From: Apoda limacodes
Taxonomy: Eukaryota; Arthropoda; Insecta; Lepidoptera; Limacodidae
Assembly: GCA_946406115.1 (NCBI GenBank)
Contig: OX291562.1
Coordinates: 12,244,001-12,308,000, forward strand
Length of the DNA stretch: 64,000 bases
Direction: 5' to 3'
Part shown: in pieces, positions 1 through 10,433 of the stretch
Layout of the letters: every line of letters starts with the position of its first letter
Numbering within the stretch: the stretch's first letter is position 1
Program-made: the position numbers and the translations under genes
The notes under the pieces: generated by a model
Database searches by the model: none
What the model was told of the DNA's origin: nothing
The model's input: only the letters and a program-made list of their open reading frames with translations

Positions 1-498
1 AGAGGAAGTCATTACCCCAAAAAAGTATTTTTTCATCGGCCACCAACCATAACATTATTCAAGTTAAGGTCATCGGCATACTTTGTGAAATTTGGCGCAC
101 ACTTTGCTTCACGCGTCCAGTGAATCACCGGAACACAAATACCTATATTCACACAACTAATTTGGTTCACTTATGATGTAAAATAATGCAAATTTTGGCG
201 AAATCGCCATTTTCTTGTTTGGATTGAACAAAAGAATTGTAAAGCAAATTATCATCAGTGTACGAATTTTGAAAATGAGGACATATTTCTATGGTTGTAA
301 ATTGAAATAACTATTGAAATTGGTTTTTCGGGGCAAAATATTTCTACTATTACCTATTATTTCCCTAAAACAAAGGAGATGTGGTTTTTAGGTTTTCTTC
401 TATCTGTTAACGAATTCCTTGAAATAGGTTGATGTCAATTAAACTTTTACTTATTGTTACCTTAAAAAGTTATGAAGTGGCTACACACTGGCTATATA
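1..498. other. AT-rich intergenic DNA, nothing recognised
   Basis: I see no open frame with protein-like content, no terminal repeats and no match to the other repeat families of the window in this stretch. Confidence 0.6.
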
Positions 499-800
499 TC
501 GCCATTGGCAGAGAATTCATTCTCATACTTTAGAACCGAAATGGTCGCGTACAGTGCGGTTTCATAAAAACTTCCTCCTGCGAACGCTTGGGTTGTAGAA
601 AGAGCTCCCTGCCAAGGTTTTCTCCAAGGACTATAGTATGAGGTTCTTCAAGAAAGAAGTTATTAGATTTCTGAAAGTAAGGCAACGCGCGAGTGATACC
701 CCTGGTGTTGCAAGCGTCCATATACTACGGTGACCTCTTACCATCAGACTGACCGTAAGCCGTAAGTTTGCCACTAAAGAGGTTTAAAAAATTTTTTTTT
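499..800 (+). mobile_element. 3' end of a Jockey-clade LINE (family A)
   Basis: This reads in the sense direction as the last coding residues and 3' UTR of the LINE family best preserved at 52878-53640. Recognisable blocks are the segment encoding EPKWSRTV, then NFLL, ELPAKVF, a degraded FFKKEVIRF and the closing ASVH. The characteristic 3' UTR follows (gtgacctcttaccatca, then gtttgccac) and ends in an A-rich and T-rich run. A frameshift near the phrase TLGL and base losses break the frame. It is a 5'-truncated dead copy, as usual for LINEs. Confidence 0.85.
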
Positions 801-900
801 CGTTTTTAGGCACTGAGGTATTTTAGACAAAAAGATGTACACAATTTCCTGAATGCTGCGCAGCCGATTTTTACATCTTTCTTAAAGTTGGACTTACCTT
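801..900. repeat. unclassified repeat shared with 52287-52378
   Basis: It starts with cgtttttaggcactgaggta and continues with gtattttagaca and an acaatttcct block. A diverged second copy lies at 52287-52378 (cgtctttagacactaaggta). Neither copy has coding potential. Both lie near the remains of LINEs, so this may be a non-coding part of a retroelement; that is inference. Confidence 0.5.
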
Positions 901-1218
901 ACCTTACCTAAAATATAATACCAAAGCCATTATATTAAATCCACATAAACAACACTATCAAGTAATAATTTCTTATGTCAATGCAAAAAGGTGACCATTG
1001 AAGCGTGGACAATCGCTCTCAATAAATTCCCGGACGGTGCCCGCGCACAATGGGGCCCATTCAAAAATCATGCGGACAAAATAAAAAAAAGAGACATGTC
1101 GCACACTGAAGGGTTGCATTTCCTTGGGGATTATCGTTTGTAGAAGTTAGCGCCGCTCCTTTTCGTATTTGATTTTTTTTTGTTAAATTTTAAGAAATGT
1201 AAATCACAATTTATAACA

Positions 1219-1264
1219 GACAGCGCTGTTTGTAATGTCCAAAAATATTTATTATTTATTTATT
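1219..1264 (+). repeat. tail fragment of the tRNA-derived SINE
   Basis: The motif gacagcgctg...gtaatgtccaaaaatattta matches the 3' tails of the SINE copies at 16712-16985, 31319-31565 and 56099-56325. Only the tail is present. Confidence 0.6.
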
Positions 1265-1484
1265 AATTAAAAAAAAATGATTTTTTAAAAGAGTAACTAC
1301 CAAGTTTCTTGCCGTATTCTTCTCGGTAGATATTAACATTGTGAACCGGATTTTAAAAGAACAGTATTTCATAACTTTGACGATTCAATTGTATTTGTAA
1401 AAACCTGACTGACTTTGATGATCATAGAACAACACGGCATCCTGATGCGGACGGAGGCCATGTTGATGACAGATGGGAATACTT

Positions 1485-1550
1485 GAGTGGCATATATAGC
1501 ATAGGATTCTTACGGCAACTCCTTAATTATAAAAAAAAACACAGAAGGTA
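1485..1550 (+). repeat. fragment of a lepidopteran retroposon
   Basis: The block ggattcttacggcaactcct followed by taattataaaaaaaaac matches the segment at about 47178-47215 (ggttcttacggtagctcctc, aattatagaaaa) and weakly that at 24780-24805. No coding content. Confidence 0.45.
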
Positions 1551-1582
1551 AAATATTTTTAAATCATATCAAGTATATATAT

Positions 1583-1848
1583 ATGACCACCCTAAATAAA
1601 ATAAAAGATTGCTTAAGCGCTTTAACTGAATATTATTATAAAATTCCTACTGGTATTTAAATGTAACTATTTTAATTCATGTCTAGTGGTGCAAAACTGA
1701 GCGAAGGCTTATTGTGGCAAGTATTTAAGTAAGTATTAGCTTTCTTTTCTTGGGTGGCGTGTAAGAAGATGGAGAATAAGTTGTCAAGTGGCTCTTTAGT
1801 TATTTATTTAAAGGATTAGATAGATTAAACGACAGCATTTAGTTCGCT
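1583..1848 (+). repeat. left inverted arm of the 1.34-kb element
   Basis: Outer end ATGACCACCC, inner end agttcgct. It pairs along its length with 2657-2922, with only scattered substitutions and small indels (for example gttgtggc versus acaac near the middle). Confidence 0.85.
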
Positions 1849-2656
1849 ATATTATTATCGTATATATATATATAATAATAATATCTTTATTTTAAATTGT
1901 ATTTCATATAACATTAGTATATCAACATCTAAAGTTAACTAAAAAATTTAACTCTAAACTTTAACCTAAATTAGATATTAGATATACCAAACTAAAAATA
2001 AATATAATAATATATATTACAATAATGTATAAAAGTGACTAAAATATAACAAATGACCTAAATTAGGTAAGAATGTGTCTTTGGATCCATCCTCACATCC
2101 ATTTGACTTTGGTACTGTTACTTACAATTCGTTTGAAATGTACGCAGCGATATCTTTATAAGTGTTAAAATACACTACGATTGATATTAATAGCTACAAT
2201 AAAAAACTACGGTACTAGATGTACCGAATTTTTAAATTTTAAAATTTATAAAATTTCTCGTGTTATAAGAACATGAAATAACATGTATATTGATCTATAA
2301 ACTACCCCTAAAACACTCACATTTTAGAATTAAAAATTTCTGCACTTATTTTGAAAACAGAACTATTTTAAGTACTCATAATTGTACAAGTTGTCAATTA
2401 ATTTCCTAAGCCTGAGAATATTGTTTTCTCTTTTCCCAGTTTAAGATTTGATATTGACGATATGATTCCAAATAAGGACAGAGGATTAATGCTGTAATAA
2501 TCATAGAAAAATCTACTGTTTTTAATGTTTTTTTATATGTTCCTATAAGTAGTAGAATTCTTTTTTTTTCTTAATTTTAAAATTGAATCCTGTTCTGGAA
2601 ATAAACACACACCGAAAACCTTTCACTAACAAAACACTTTCTACAAAAGCAAAAGC

Positions 2657-2922
2657 AGCGAACTTAATGCTGTCGTTTAATCTATCTAATCCTTTAAATA
2701 AATAACTAAAGAGCCACTTGACAACTTATTCTCCATCTTCTTACACGCCACCCAAGAAAAGAAAGCTAATACTTACTTAAATACTTACAACAATAAGCCT
2801 TCGCCCAGTTTTGCACCACTAGACATGAATTAAAATAGTTACATTTAAATACCAGTAGGAATTTTATAACAATATTCAGTTAAAGCGCTTAAGCAATTTT
2901 TTATTTTATCTTGGGTGGTCAT
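2657..2922 (-). repeat. right inverted arm of the 1.34-kb element
   Basis: Reverse complement of 1583-1848; inner end agcgaactt, outer end gggtggtcat. Confidence 0.85.
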
Positions 2923-4590
2923 TTTTCTTTTAATTTTGTCTAAGCAACGTTTTTTGAGACCTCCGTGCGGTAGGGTAGGCCTAAATATATTGAATGGCAC
3001 TGTTATCGATAAAAACGTAATAAATTATTATCAAATGATCTGAAATCCAAACACTCAATAAATATAGGCTTGAATGGACAGTTGTATCGGAAGTAAAGGA
3101 TAATAAGTGACAATACAACGGTTGAAGTATGATTTGGATAACTCTGATTTTTATTTAAATTGAAACTTGTTGCCTGGAAATAGAAGTTAAGGCGGGTGTT
3201 TTCATAAAATTGCGAAGAGCGTCCCATGTATGTTTGGCACGCGTGTTGACTGTCAGCGGTCAGTATGAGATGTTGTACAGTTTTTATGGAATCAGTTTAT
3301 CTTCTTTTTAATTTTATTTATTTCAAAATTATAAAACTTAATAAAAATCACTAACCCCTCTGTATAAAATCACACACAGCCAAATATACATAGATATATT
3401 TTTTTTACATTTTAGTGCTTACCACATAATAGTAATGATATACACAAATAATTCTGACAATTACATAATATAATTATAAGTTTATCTTAAGTTCTTTGCA
3501 CCAGGCACCACTACTTTTACATTTGAAAAAGAAAACGAAGGCATATTTTACCTAAGAATCCAAACTCAGTATAAGAACATGTTAATTACAGTTTAAATTT
3601 AAAAACGTTATCAACTAGGTGGAAATTGCAATTTAAAACCAATAAACAGGTCTTTGAATCCTGTTTGTGACTAACAGGCTAAAGAAATTATATCACGAAA
3701 AAGTTCAGTATTTGTTTGTAGTCGTAAAAAGAAAAATAATTAAATGAAAAATACGTCCACCATGAGTAAAAGGAAACTAAAAAGAAAAAAAGCAGGTTTT
3801 TTTGTGTACAGCGACAACAGATTTCATCGAAGTCTGAGACCTACACGAAAATATCCCTTTTCGTTGATGATTCCCCAACTACATAAAGAAACAGTTCTGG
3901 CTACAGTCCAGAAGTTATGATAAAGCAATTCACACATACCTAAATTCTTAAAGCGATACTCACCTTTTTTCGGCAATAGCCGGACGTGTAAAATATCTAT
4001 AGAACAAGCTCTTTCCATACTAACTAAGCATCGACCTTGCATTGTGTCGACAATGGCCGCGCATGCACTCAACCAAAGTGCATATTGGCAATCCATCATC
4101 GTATGCAATTGTAGTGTTGTACGCTTTTGTATTCAACACATTTTTTTCGGCAAAATACCCGGTGGTCACTCGAAGATTTTAAGCACCTTGCTGGTTGCAG
4201 ACATTTTGTGACAATTTCACCTTTTGAACACATAGTGATGGATAAATAGACAGGGATGGTCGATAATATTGACTTTAATTGATTTTACTCTATTAGATAA
4301 GATAACATAATATAATATATATAAAGTCTGTGTTTAAAAAGATTAATATTCCAATGTAAGGTCCAAGAATTTTATTTCAGAAACTTCATAATTTTTTCTG
4401 TATAACAATATATGTATATGATATGATTTAGATTTCTGTTTGTAGTTAGCAATAATAAAAATATTTAGTTTTAGCAATGTTAGTACACAATTTATTATCT
4501 TTATACCATTTTACTATTTGATTATTATTATCATCCTATTATTACCATCTTATTGTAACATATATAACAATAAGATTTAATTAGTATATA
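2923..4590. other. intergenic DNA, nothing recognised
   Basis: A 94-codon minus-strand frame at 3824-4108 and a 74-codon frame at 3003-3227 have no recognisable domain, no signal sequence and no conserved composition. I treat both as chance. The rest is AT-rich single-copy-looking DNA. Confidence 0.55.
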
Positions 4591-4854
4591 TGTTACGCTC
4601 AAAATTCGAAAATGCTCAGTGAGCGGAAAAATAGGTCACAACGCGTTGTGGTCACGGTAAAACATCCATATGGCGAAATTTGTGTTATGGCTCTAATGAA
4701 AACGCGCACGACGCGTTGTGGCAATCACAGAAAGACCAATTAGCGAAATTCGTGTCGTGGCTGATACGCTATTCGATCTCAACGCGTTGTGGCAATGAAG
4801 AAAAGCCATGACGCGTTCTGAGCAGTCATTGTTTTAACTATATCACGACGCACA
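4591..4854 (+). repeat. left terminal inverted repeat with palindromic motifs
   Basis: It starts TGTTACGCTC and contains a perfect 14-bp palindrome CACAACGCGTTGTG at 4637-4650. Related ACGCGTT cores recur at about 4711, 4782 and 4811. The sequence gcgaaattcgtgtcgtggct is shared with the right arm. The left arm holds one extra unit of roughly 65-70 bp compared with the right, so the arms differ by a direct internal duplication. It ends near cacgacgcaca, matched at the inner end of the right arm. Confidence 0.85.
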
Positions 4855-4884
4855 GGTTGTAACTTAACGTAACGTAACGTAACT

Positions 4885-5155
4885 ACCGGTATCAATATCT
4901 AGTACCAAGATATCCAGTACCATAATATCCAGTAAAAATATCCATTTAAATAATTAATAAAATGAGATATTAATCGTTAAGGCTCAATATCCATTTCAAT
5001 TATAATTTTACATAATAAAAAAATTTCAAATAATAAATATTACTAAAAGTTGATATTTTTGATGCTGGATATTTTTAATGTTGGATATTTAATTATTGGA
5101 CTTATTTTTGGATCATTTCGAACTGGATATTTTGGCACTGGATATTGATACCGGT
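4885..5155. mobile_element. hairpin MITE nested in the integrase element
   Basis: The two ends accggtatcaatat (from 4885) and atattgataccggt (to 5155) are inverted copies. Both arms contain repeated ATATCCAGTA-type words (aagatatccagtaccataat on the left, tggatatttt / actggatatt on the right), so the 271 bp can fold on itself. The middle is AT-rich. It sits where the 5' part of the integrase gene should be, just right of an (AACGT) triplication (4866-4884), and probably removed or displaced that part. No clear target duplication is seen. Confidence 0.65.
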
Positions 5156-5194
5156 CACCAGAGATTCCTAATGTAGATTATTTTTGTTACAGTT

Positions 5195-6544
5195 ATGGAA
5201 CCTGAATTGAAAAAACAATACTGTAATGTTACACAAACGATTATTTTATATTTTAGTTTATGTGAACAATGCCAATTAAAAAAAAGATACCAAAACGCGA
5301 TTTAGTAGTGAAACCTATTTTATCCGACTGCATGAATTCTAGATAAATGCAGTCTGAACCAGATAAAGATTATAAATTTATTATGAATTATCAAGATCAC
5401 TTGACTAAATTTACTATTCTAAGACCAAACAAAACGAAGACTGCTGAAGAAGTAGCATATCAACTTTTAGATATATTTTGTTTGTTTGGCGCTCCATGTA
5501 TACTGCAAAGCGACAACGGTCATGAATTTTCAAATGAAGTCCTTAAAAATAATGAAATTTGGCCAGGGGTAAAACTTGTTCATGGAAAACCTCTACATTT
5601 TCAAAGTCAAGGTTCGGTAGAGAGGTCAAATCAAGACGATTATGACATGTTAATAGCTTGGATGGCTGATAATAATTCACAAAATTGGTCTGAAGGATTG
5701 CGGTTTATTCAGAGTAAAAAAAACGTGCTCTTCATCATGCGCTTAAGAGAAGTCCTTACGAAGCTATGTTTGGATCAGCACAAAAAGTCTTGCTGATTCA
5801 TCTATTCCTGGTAATGTGTATGCTTCCATAGAAACTGAAGAAGATTTACAAGAATTGGTTCTATCTTCCATTAAAAATGATGTTCAGAACGACAAGAAGA
5901 ATATTGAAAATGACAATCAGTTAAAAAAATTACAGAATTTAAACTTAAAAGTTATTACTGACGTTTTAGATATTGATTTAGGAAAAGCTGTAAGTTGGAA
6001 GTTATGTACTGTTTGTAAAAATGAGACGTTAGGAGCTCACGAGTGCTTAGACTGTCATGAATATGTACACGTTATTTGCGGAGAAAGGAATGAGAATGAC
6101 GGATTTGGAGCAAATGTAACTTGTAAGTTCTGTTTCAGAAAGAACAGCATGTTGAAAGATAATGTGCTCTATCAGGTCTACAGGAACAGGCAAAAAAATG
6201 GTTTCACTGTCTAATTCAAAATTTCCCTGTGTTGAAATTGGTTCTAACGTTTTAGTTAGAGTTCCTGAAGTTGATAGAGGACGTGCAGCACCCAGGAATG
6301 TTATGTATGTTGTTATGAGCATTAATCTATCAGGTCTCTTTCTTAAAACAACTTTATTAACATTTGTGATGTGCCCTGAACTTCGTTATTAACACTTCGC
6401 TCAGCATCTATGTTATATTCTGGAAGTAAGCAAGGGCTTATAATGTGTCACTGCAAAAGATACTGTATCGATAAGAAGTGTCACTCCAAGAATATAAAAT
6501 GCACCTCAAAATGCCACAGTAATAGTTCCTGTAAAAATAAATAG
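5195..6544 (+). pseudogene. KRBA2/SCAND3-type DDE integrase, degraded
   Basis: Hand-read frames give successive blocks of one protein. An N-terminal part ends in a CEQCQ zinc-knuckle pair (about 5261-5275), then KPILSDCMNSR, where a stop follows. The integrase core restarts at 5347 (MQSEPDKDYKFI, YQDHLTKF, the second catalytic Asp in LQSDNGHEF, the catalytic Glu in SQGSVERSNQD, then WSEGLRF). A frameshift leads to KRSPYEAMFG, and another to DSSIPGNVYASIE. A cysteine-rich part follows (CTVCKNETLGAHEC, HVICG, CKFC; 6007-6130). A further frameshift near the A-run at 6193 leads to VDRGRAAPRN. A final Cys-rich tail (CHCKRYC, KCTSKC, SSCKNK, 6446-6541) ends at a stop at 6542-6544. The family normally has VDLID before MQS, supplying the first catalytic Asp; here that segment is deleted, so the enzyme could not work even without the frameshifts. 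The His pair of the zinc domain is missing upstream. Confidence 0.85.
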
Positions 6545-6901
6545 CAACATTGTTGTTGTTTATTGTTGATCAATAAACATTTATGTTTGTGTTAAATATT
6601 TTTATTACTTGAAAGAATTTTAAATTGTCATAAAAAAAATTAAAATTCCTAATTATTTTAAGTGAATTATAAGTAATTTACAAATGATTAATATTTTGTG
6701 TTCAGTAATTTATTACTTAATACGTTGATTTTTTTTAAATATAAAGTAATCTCAATAAATAACAAATATTGTTTTATTTTAATTTATATAATTATATAAC
6801 ATATTTAATAATGACAAACACGTTATGCAGTGATTTTATAAAATAAAAAATCTAACAAAACGTTTCCAGCCTAGGCCTAGTAGGATCCATATCGAAAATT
6901 A

Positions 6902-7069
6902 GTGTGCGTCGTAATCAATCATGGCTTTTCTTCATTGCCACAACGCGTTGAGATCGAATAGCATGTCAGCCACGACACGAATTTCGCTATTTGGATCTTT
7001 TACTGTGACCACAATGCGTTGTGAGCTATTTTTCCGCTCACTGAGCGTTTTCGATTTCTGAGCGTAACA
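6902..7069 (-). repeat. right terminal inverted repeat
   Basis: Its reverse complement reads TGTTACGCTCAGAAATCG, then ctcagtgagcggaaaaatag, then a palindrome variant with one change (cacaacgcattgtg). The shared gcgaaattcgtgtcgtggct block and a second caacgcgttg core (6941-6950) follow. It aligns closely with the left arm apart from that arm's extra unit. Confidence 0.85.
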
Positions 7070-8126
7070 TATATATAACAAAAGTTTGATAAGTTTCAGT
7101 TTAATTAATTTAGCTTCTCATAACATTTTTTCATTTTCATATTTTCAGGGAGAGCAAGGTATTGTAACATATTAGGTTATACCTTTTTGAATGTCACTCA
7201 AAATTATTATTTTTAATTTCTAAATTTGTATAACTGTCAGATTGACTTAGTCATAACTTGATTTTCGATCAAACTAGTTCTCTACATAAGGATTTATAAA
7301 TCCTTATCTGCTGTATTTATTTAAGAATAAAACAATAAACTAAATTGAAATCAAAATTGCTGTATTTTACATGTAAATCTCTTATTAAAGCTTATTTAGG
7401 AAAACCTCACGAAATCCAAGATTATGTTAAGGTTTTATTGATTGTGTTCATTTAAGATATTTATACATTTCATCAGATGTATGAGGTCAACTATTAATCT
7501 AAAAGTTTTATTACCATCGATGAAGCTATACTGAGCCAATAAAAATATAAAACATTTTGGATTCGATTTGACCGATAAAAATACATATTAGGTAGGACTT
7601 TTTGACGACGATTTTCTCCTTCGCATTCGGTTGCTGTAAATTCTAAAAAAAAATTAACAAATATATAGATCCCACCAATCTCCTTTCCAAAAAAAGTAAA
7701 TAATAAACACTCAAAAGCTGTTATTAATCGATATCTATTAATAGCTTTTAGTAACAACACTACTATCACAAAATGACGCTCAAGCCCACTTATTCATAAC
7801 TAATTTTATCAACAAAAAACATATTCACAGGAACTGGAGACTGTAGAATGAGATGAAAGGCTTAATCCTGTATTTTTTCTTTTCTGGACAATCTGTCGAT
7901 GCGGCGGCGCAGCCCGCTTGACCATTGTCGATATGACGGATGGACGACACTAAACAAAATTTATCCGGTACAGGAACACGAAAGTTGAGTTTGTCATTTT
8001 ATATTTTATTTCAATAATTTTAATATTACTTATTTTAAGGTTTTCGTAGAAAAAAGAAACTTTTATTTTATTTATTCATTTGCCTATGCAAAAGTTGGAA
8101 GTTATTAAAAATTAAAAACTTTTTAA
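7070..8126. other. intergenic DNA, nothing recognised
   Basis: AT-rich sequence. The 91-codon minus-strand frame at 7494-7769 shows no domain and is probably chance. A small GC-richer patch at 7895-7935 (gtcgatgcggcggcgcagcc) has no identifiable context. Confidence 0.5.
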
Positions 8127-8291
8127 CAAAAAAACAACCAGCTTCAAAAAGATGCACTAAAAAGGTAAAAATAATAACCTATTTCCAAATATCTGATCTG
8201 AATTACAGTTTAAAGTTATGCCCGAACATACATAAAAAAATATAAACATCCGAATTGAGAACATCCTCCTTTTTTGAAGTCGGTTAAAAAA
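8127..8291 (+). mobile_element. CAACCGGCTTC-type lepidopteran repeat, copy 1
   Basis: It begins aaaaacaaccagcttcaaaa and ends ttttttgaagtcggtta, inverted relative to the start. The interior carries tatttccaaatatctgatct and aaagttatgcccgaacata. I know this arrangement as a frequent lepidopteran MITE-like repeat; superfamily not assigned. A related, shorter copy is at 30195-30317. Confidence 0.7.
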
Positions 8292-10433
8292 TACACCAAT
8301 AAGTTTAAAAAAATATTTATTATATATATATAAATAATTATAAAATAATACTATTGCTATTGAGTAATGAAACCTATGACTATGTAACTGAAAAATAATT
8401 AAACTTATAAATGACGGAATTCTCGTCTAAAACTTTTATCTATTATTATTATACTCTCTGAGGTAGAGGATGATCGATTTTACAAAACGCTGTAACAGGC
8501 CATTCCTAGCTTCCAAATGAAGGTTAAATACCATTTAATACGTTTTTAGTTGCAAGAATTACGGATTTTCATACAAACTCACATCCCACGCAAGGGAAGA
8601 ATATAGAAAAGTGCTTTTTGAGTGTATGCTTAAATTACGAAATAAAATAATTGTCAAAATTTTATATACTTATTAAATTTAACCATTTTAGCTAACCGTT
8701 AATAAATTAATCAGTCAAAAAGTTAGTCAAAATATTTTTTTGTTGCTAAATGAAGTCTGCATTACTTTCGCTTTGCCCTGTCGTATCGTCCAGTGAGGGC
8801 TTTGCCGATTTGCGAATTACAAGCTTTTCCGTGGTCATACATTGTTCTCGTGCCAGCTTTGGTGTCCGGCCTACACAGCGCCTTGCACCACTCACTTCAT
8901 ATCACTTCATATACGGGATGTTCCCTCTATATATGAATATTTTTGACTGCAATAAAAAATAAAAATATTTATACTTTTTATATTACACTAGTTTTTTTAT
9001 TTTAATTTAATTTTGATAATAAGGCAACACTGATCAGGAACCGATACTGAGCCTAAACAGTTTGGTGGTGTGCCAGGTTAACATTGAGTCATCAAATCAA
9101 GATTTATAGATGGAATTATAGCATTGTTATTAAATTTATGTAGGTACCTATTTTCAGCCCGATCAGCTAGCAGGAACTAGCGTTCCCCACTCCATTGAAA
9201 CTTCCTGATTCCTGTCATTTATTTGTTCCTTTTTTCTTCTCATGTTTTTTGTTTTACTTACTAAGTGATATTGTTTTAGAGTCTCGAGGCATTTGTAAAA
9301 CGCACAATGTATCTATACTGTGTACTATGCAACATAGTTGACACACGGTAAGGCGCCATACTGGTGGCACACTGGCGCTATATTGTACGTAAGTTGCTAC
9401 GGTGCTACAGTACAAGTTACGAACTTGAGCCACCAAGATGGCGCCTGACCGGGTGCCAACTCTGTCAAACGCATAGTAGAATAAAAAAAACATAAAAATC
9501 AATAACCTGTTATTTCTAAAGCCGAAAGACTGTAACTATAACTTAAAAAATAATCAAAGTTTGCCATTTTCTTATTGACTTCTGTTTCATTTCGATGTCG
9601 TAGTTTTTATGCATGTTTAAGTTTTTTATGAGTTGTCAATTTTTTTTTTGTTAAATCAATTCATGTTAAATTATAAATAAATTTAGCATTATGTTCGATC
9701 GTGACAATATGTTACTAAACTACGTATGCCAGTTTCCTCAAGATGTTTATCGTCAATTCAAAAAAGACATATTAGTTTTATTAAATGTTGACTTAATTAA
9801 ACTACGCCCTCTTGCAAAACCCAATAAATTTAATGACAATGATAATTTAAAGTGGAGTCGACATACAGTGACGTGGACGTTATTAAACTACTAGATAAAA
9901 TAAACCGAAACACCATGTATATACAAAAATATACACCGGTCATTCACGTCCATGTGTATTTTCTAAAGGACCGATGGACAAACACACCAAATGAAAGATG
10001 CTCGAAAACCTACACATTATTAAATAAATATAATAATATACTGCTGCACAATAAATAGTGGATTATGCGACTCTGAGTCATTTTAGAATTATTAATGATG
10101 TTGTAAGTTTGTTTGGCAAAAATATGACACAATAAAATTACAATAGCAGTGATAAATTATATTGTAATTTTACCGTAGTATATTTTTGTAAAATAACTAG
10201 CAATGTTACGCGGCTCCATCGACGTTGCAACTCTTGTTTGGGATCAAAGTATTTTATGTATATATATATACATATAAAATAATATATATTATATGTATAT
10301 ATCAATCAATCAATTTGTGGAAAATGTATCCAAATCGGATTAGCTAAGCAACAAATATAAATACATCTACACACTTTTACATTTTAACAGTAATATTTAA
10401 ATAATATTTGAAAAAAAATAGACGCATACTATA
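8292..10433. other. intergenic DNA with one hairpin
   Basis: Apart from the inverted repeat at 9352-9445, nothing is recognised. The frame at 9691-9894 (67 codons, basic, rich in Leu and Asn) has no domain I know and no supporting context. Confidence 0.5.
9352..9445. repeat. 94-bp cruciform-forming inverted repeat
   Basis: Outer arms ggcgccatactggtggc (9352-9368) and gccaccaagatggcgcc (9429-9445) are inverted copies with two mismatches. An inner stem ttgtac (9383-9388) / gtacaa (9410-9415) lies almost symmetrically inside. The centre repeats the word gctac-ggtgctac. It is GC-richer than its surroundings and has no coding sequence. Confidence 0.6.

Larger units (their letters stand above)
1583..2922. 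mobile_element. non-autonomous DNA transposon with 266-bp inverted arms
   Basis: Two long inverted arms, 1583-1848 and 2657-2922, are nearly identical when one is reverse-complemented. Each runs from ATGACCACCC at the outer end, through gcttaagcgctttaactgaa, the gtctagtggtgcaaaactg block and ggattagatagattaaacga, to an inner end at agttcgct / agcgaactt. The roughly 810 bp between them is AT-rich with no credible ORF. A low-complexity tatata tract flanks the left end, so no target duplication can be called. The long arms and absence of coding sequence suggest a foldback-like or other non-autonomous DNA element; its superfamily is not recognisable to me. Confidence 0.85.
4591..7069 (+). mobile_element. 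TIR-bounded transposon carrying a KRBA2-like integrase relic
   Basis: A 2479-bp element has imperfect terminal inverted repeats beginning TGTTACGCTCA on both ends (left arm 4591-4854, right arm 6902-7069). Immediate flanks are tatata on both sides, compatible with a TATA or longer target duplication, but the local TA repeat makes the exact length undecidable. Between the arms lie a nested hairpin element (4885-5155) and a degraded integrase gene (5195-6544). A TGT start and an integrase-like DDE enzyme fit the Ginger type of cut-and-paste DNA transposon known from animals. The KRBA2/SCAND3-type integrases of vertebrates are the closest family I recognise. Assignment to a named superfamily is inference. 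It is clearly inactive now: the gene carries several frameshifts and a lost catalytic residue. Confidence 0.85.

Noticed and set aside
3824..4108. 94-codon minus-strand frame
   Set aside because: No motif or family resemblance and no coding context.
5195..6544. Domesticated, intact host integrase gene
   Set aside because: Stop, at least three frameshifts and loss of a catalytic residue show decay; terminal inverted repeats show it is a transposon copy.
9691..9894. 67-codon frame starting MFDRDNMLLNY
   Set aside because: Looks protein-like in places, but has no recognisable family, no splice context and no neighbouring exons; not supported as a gene.
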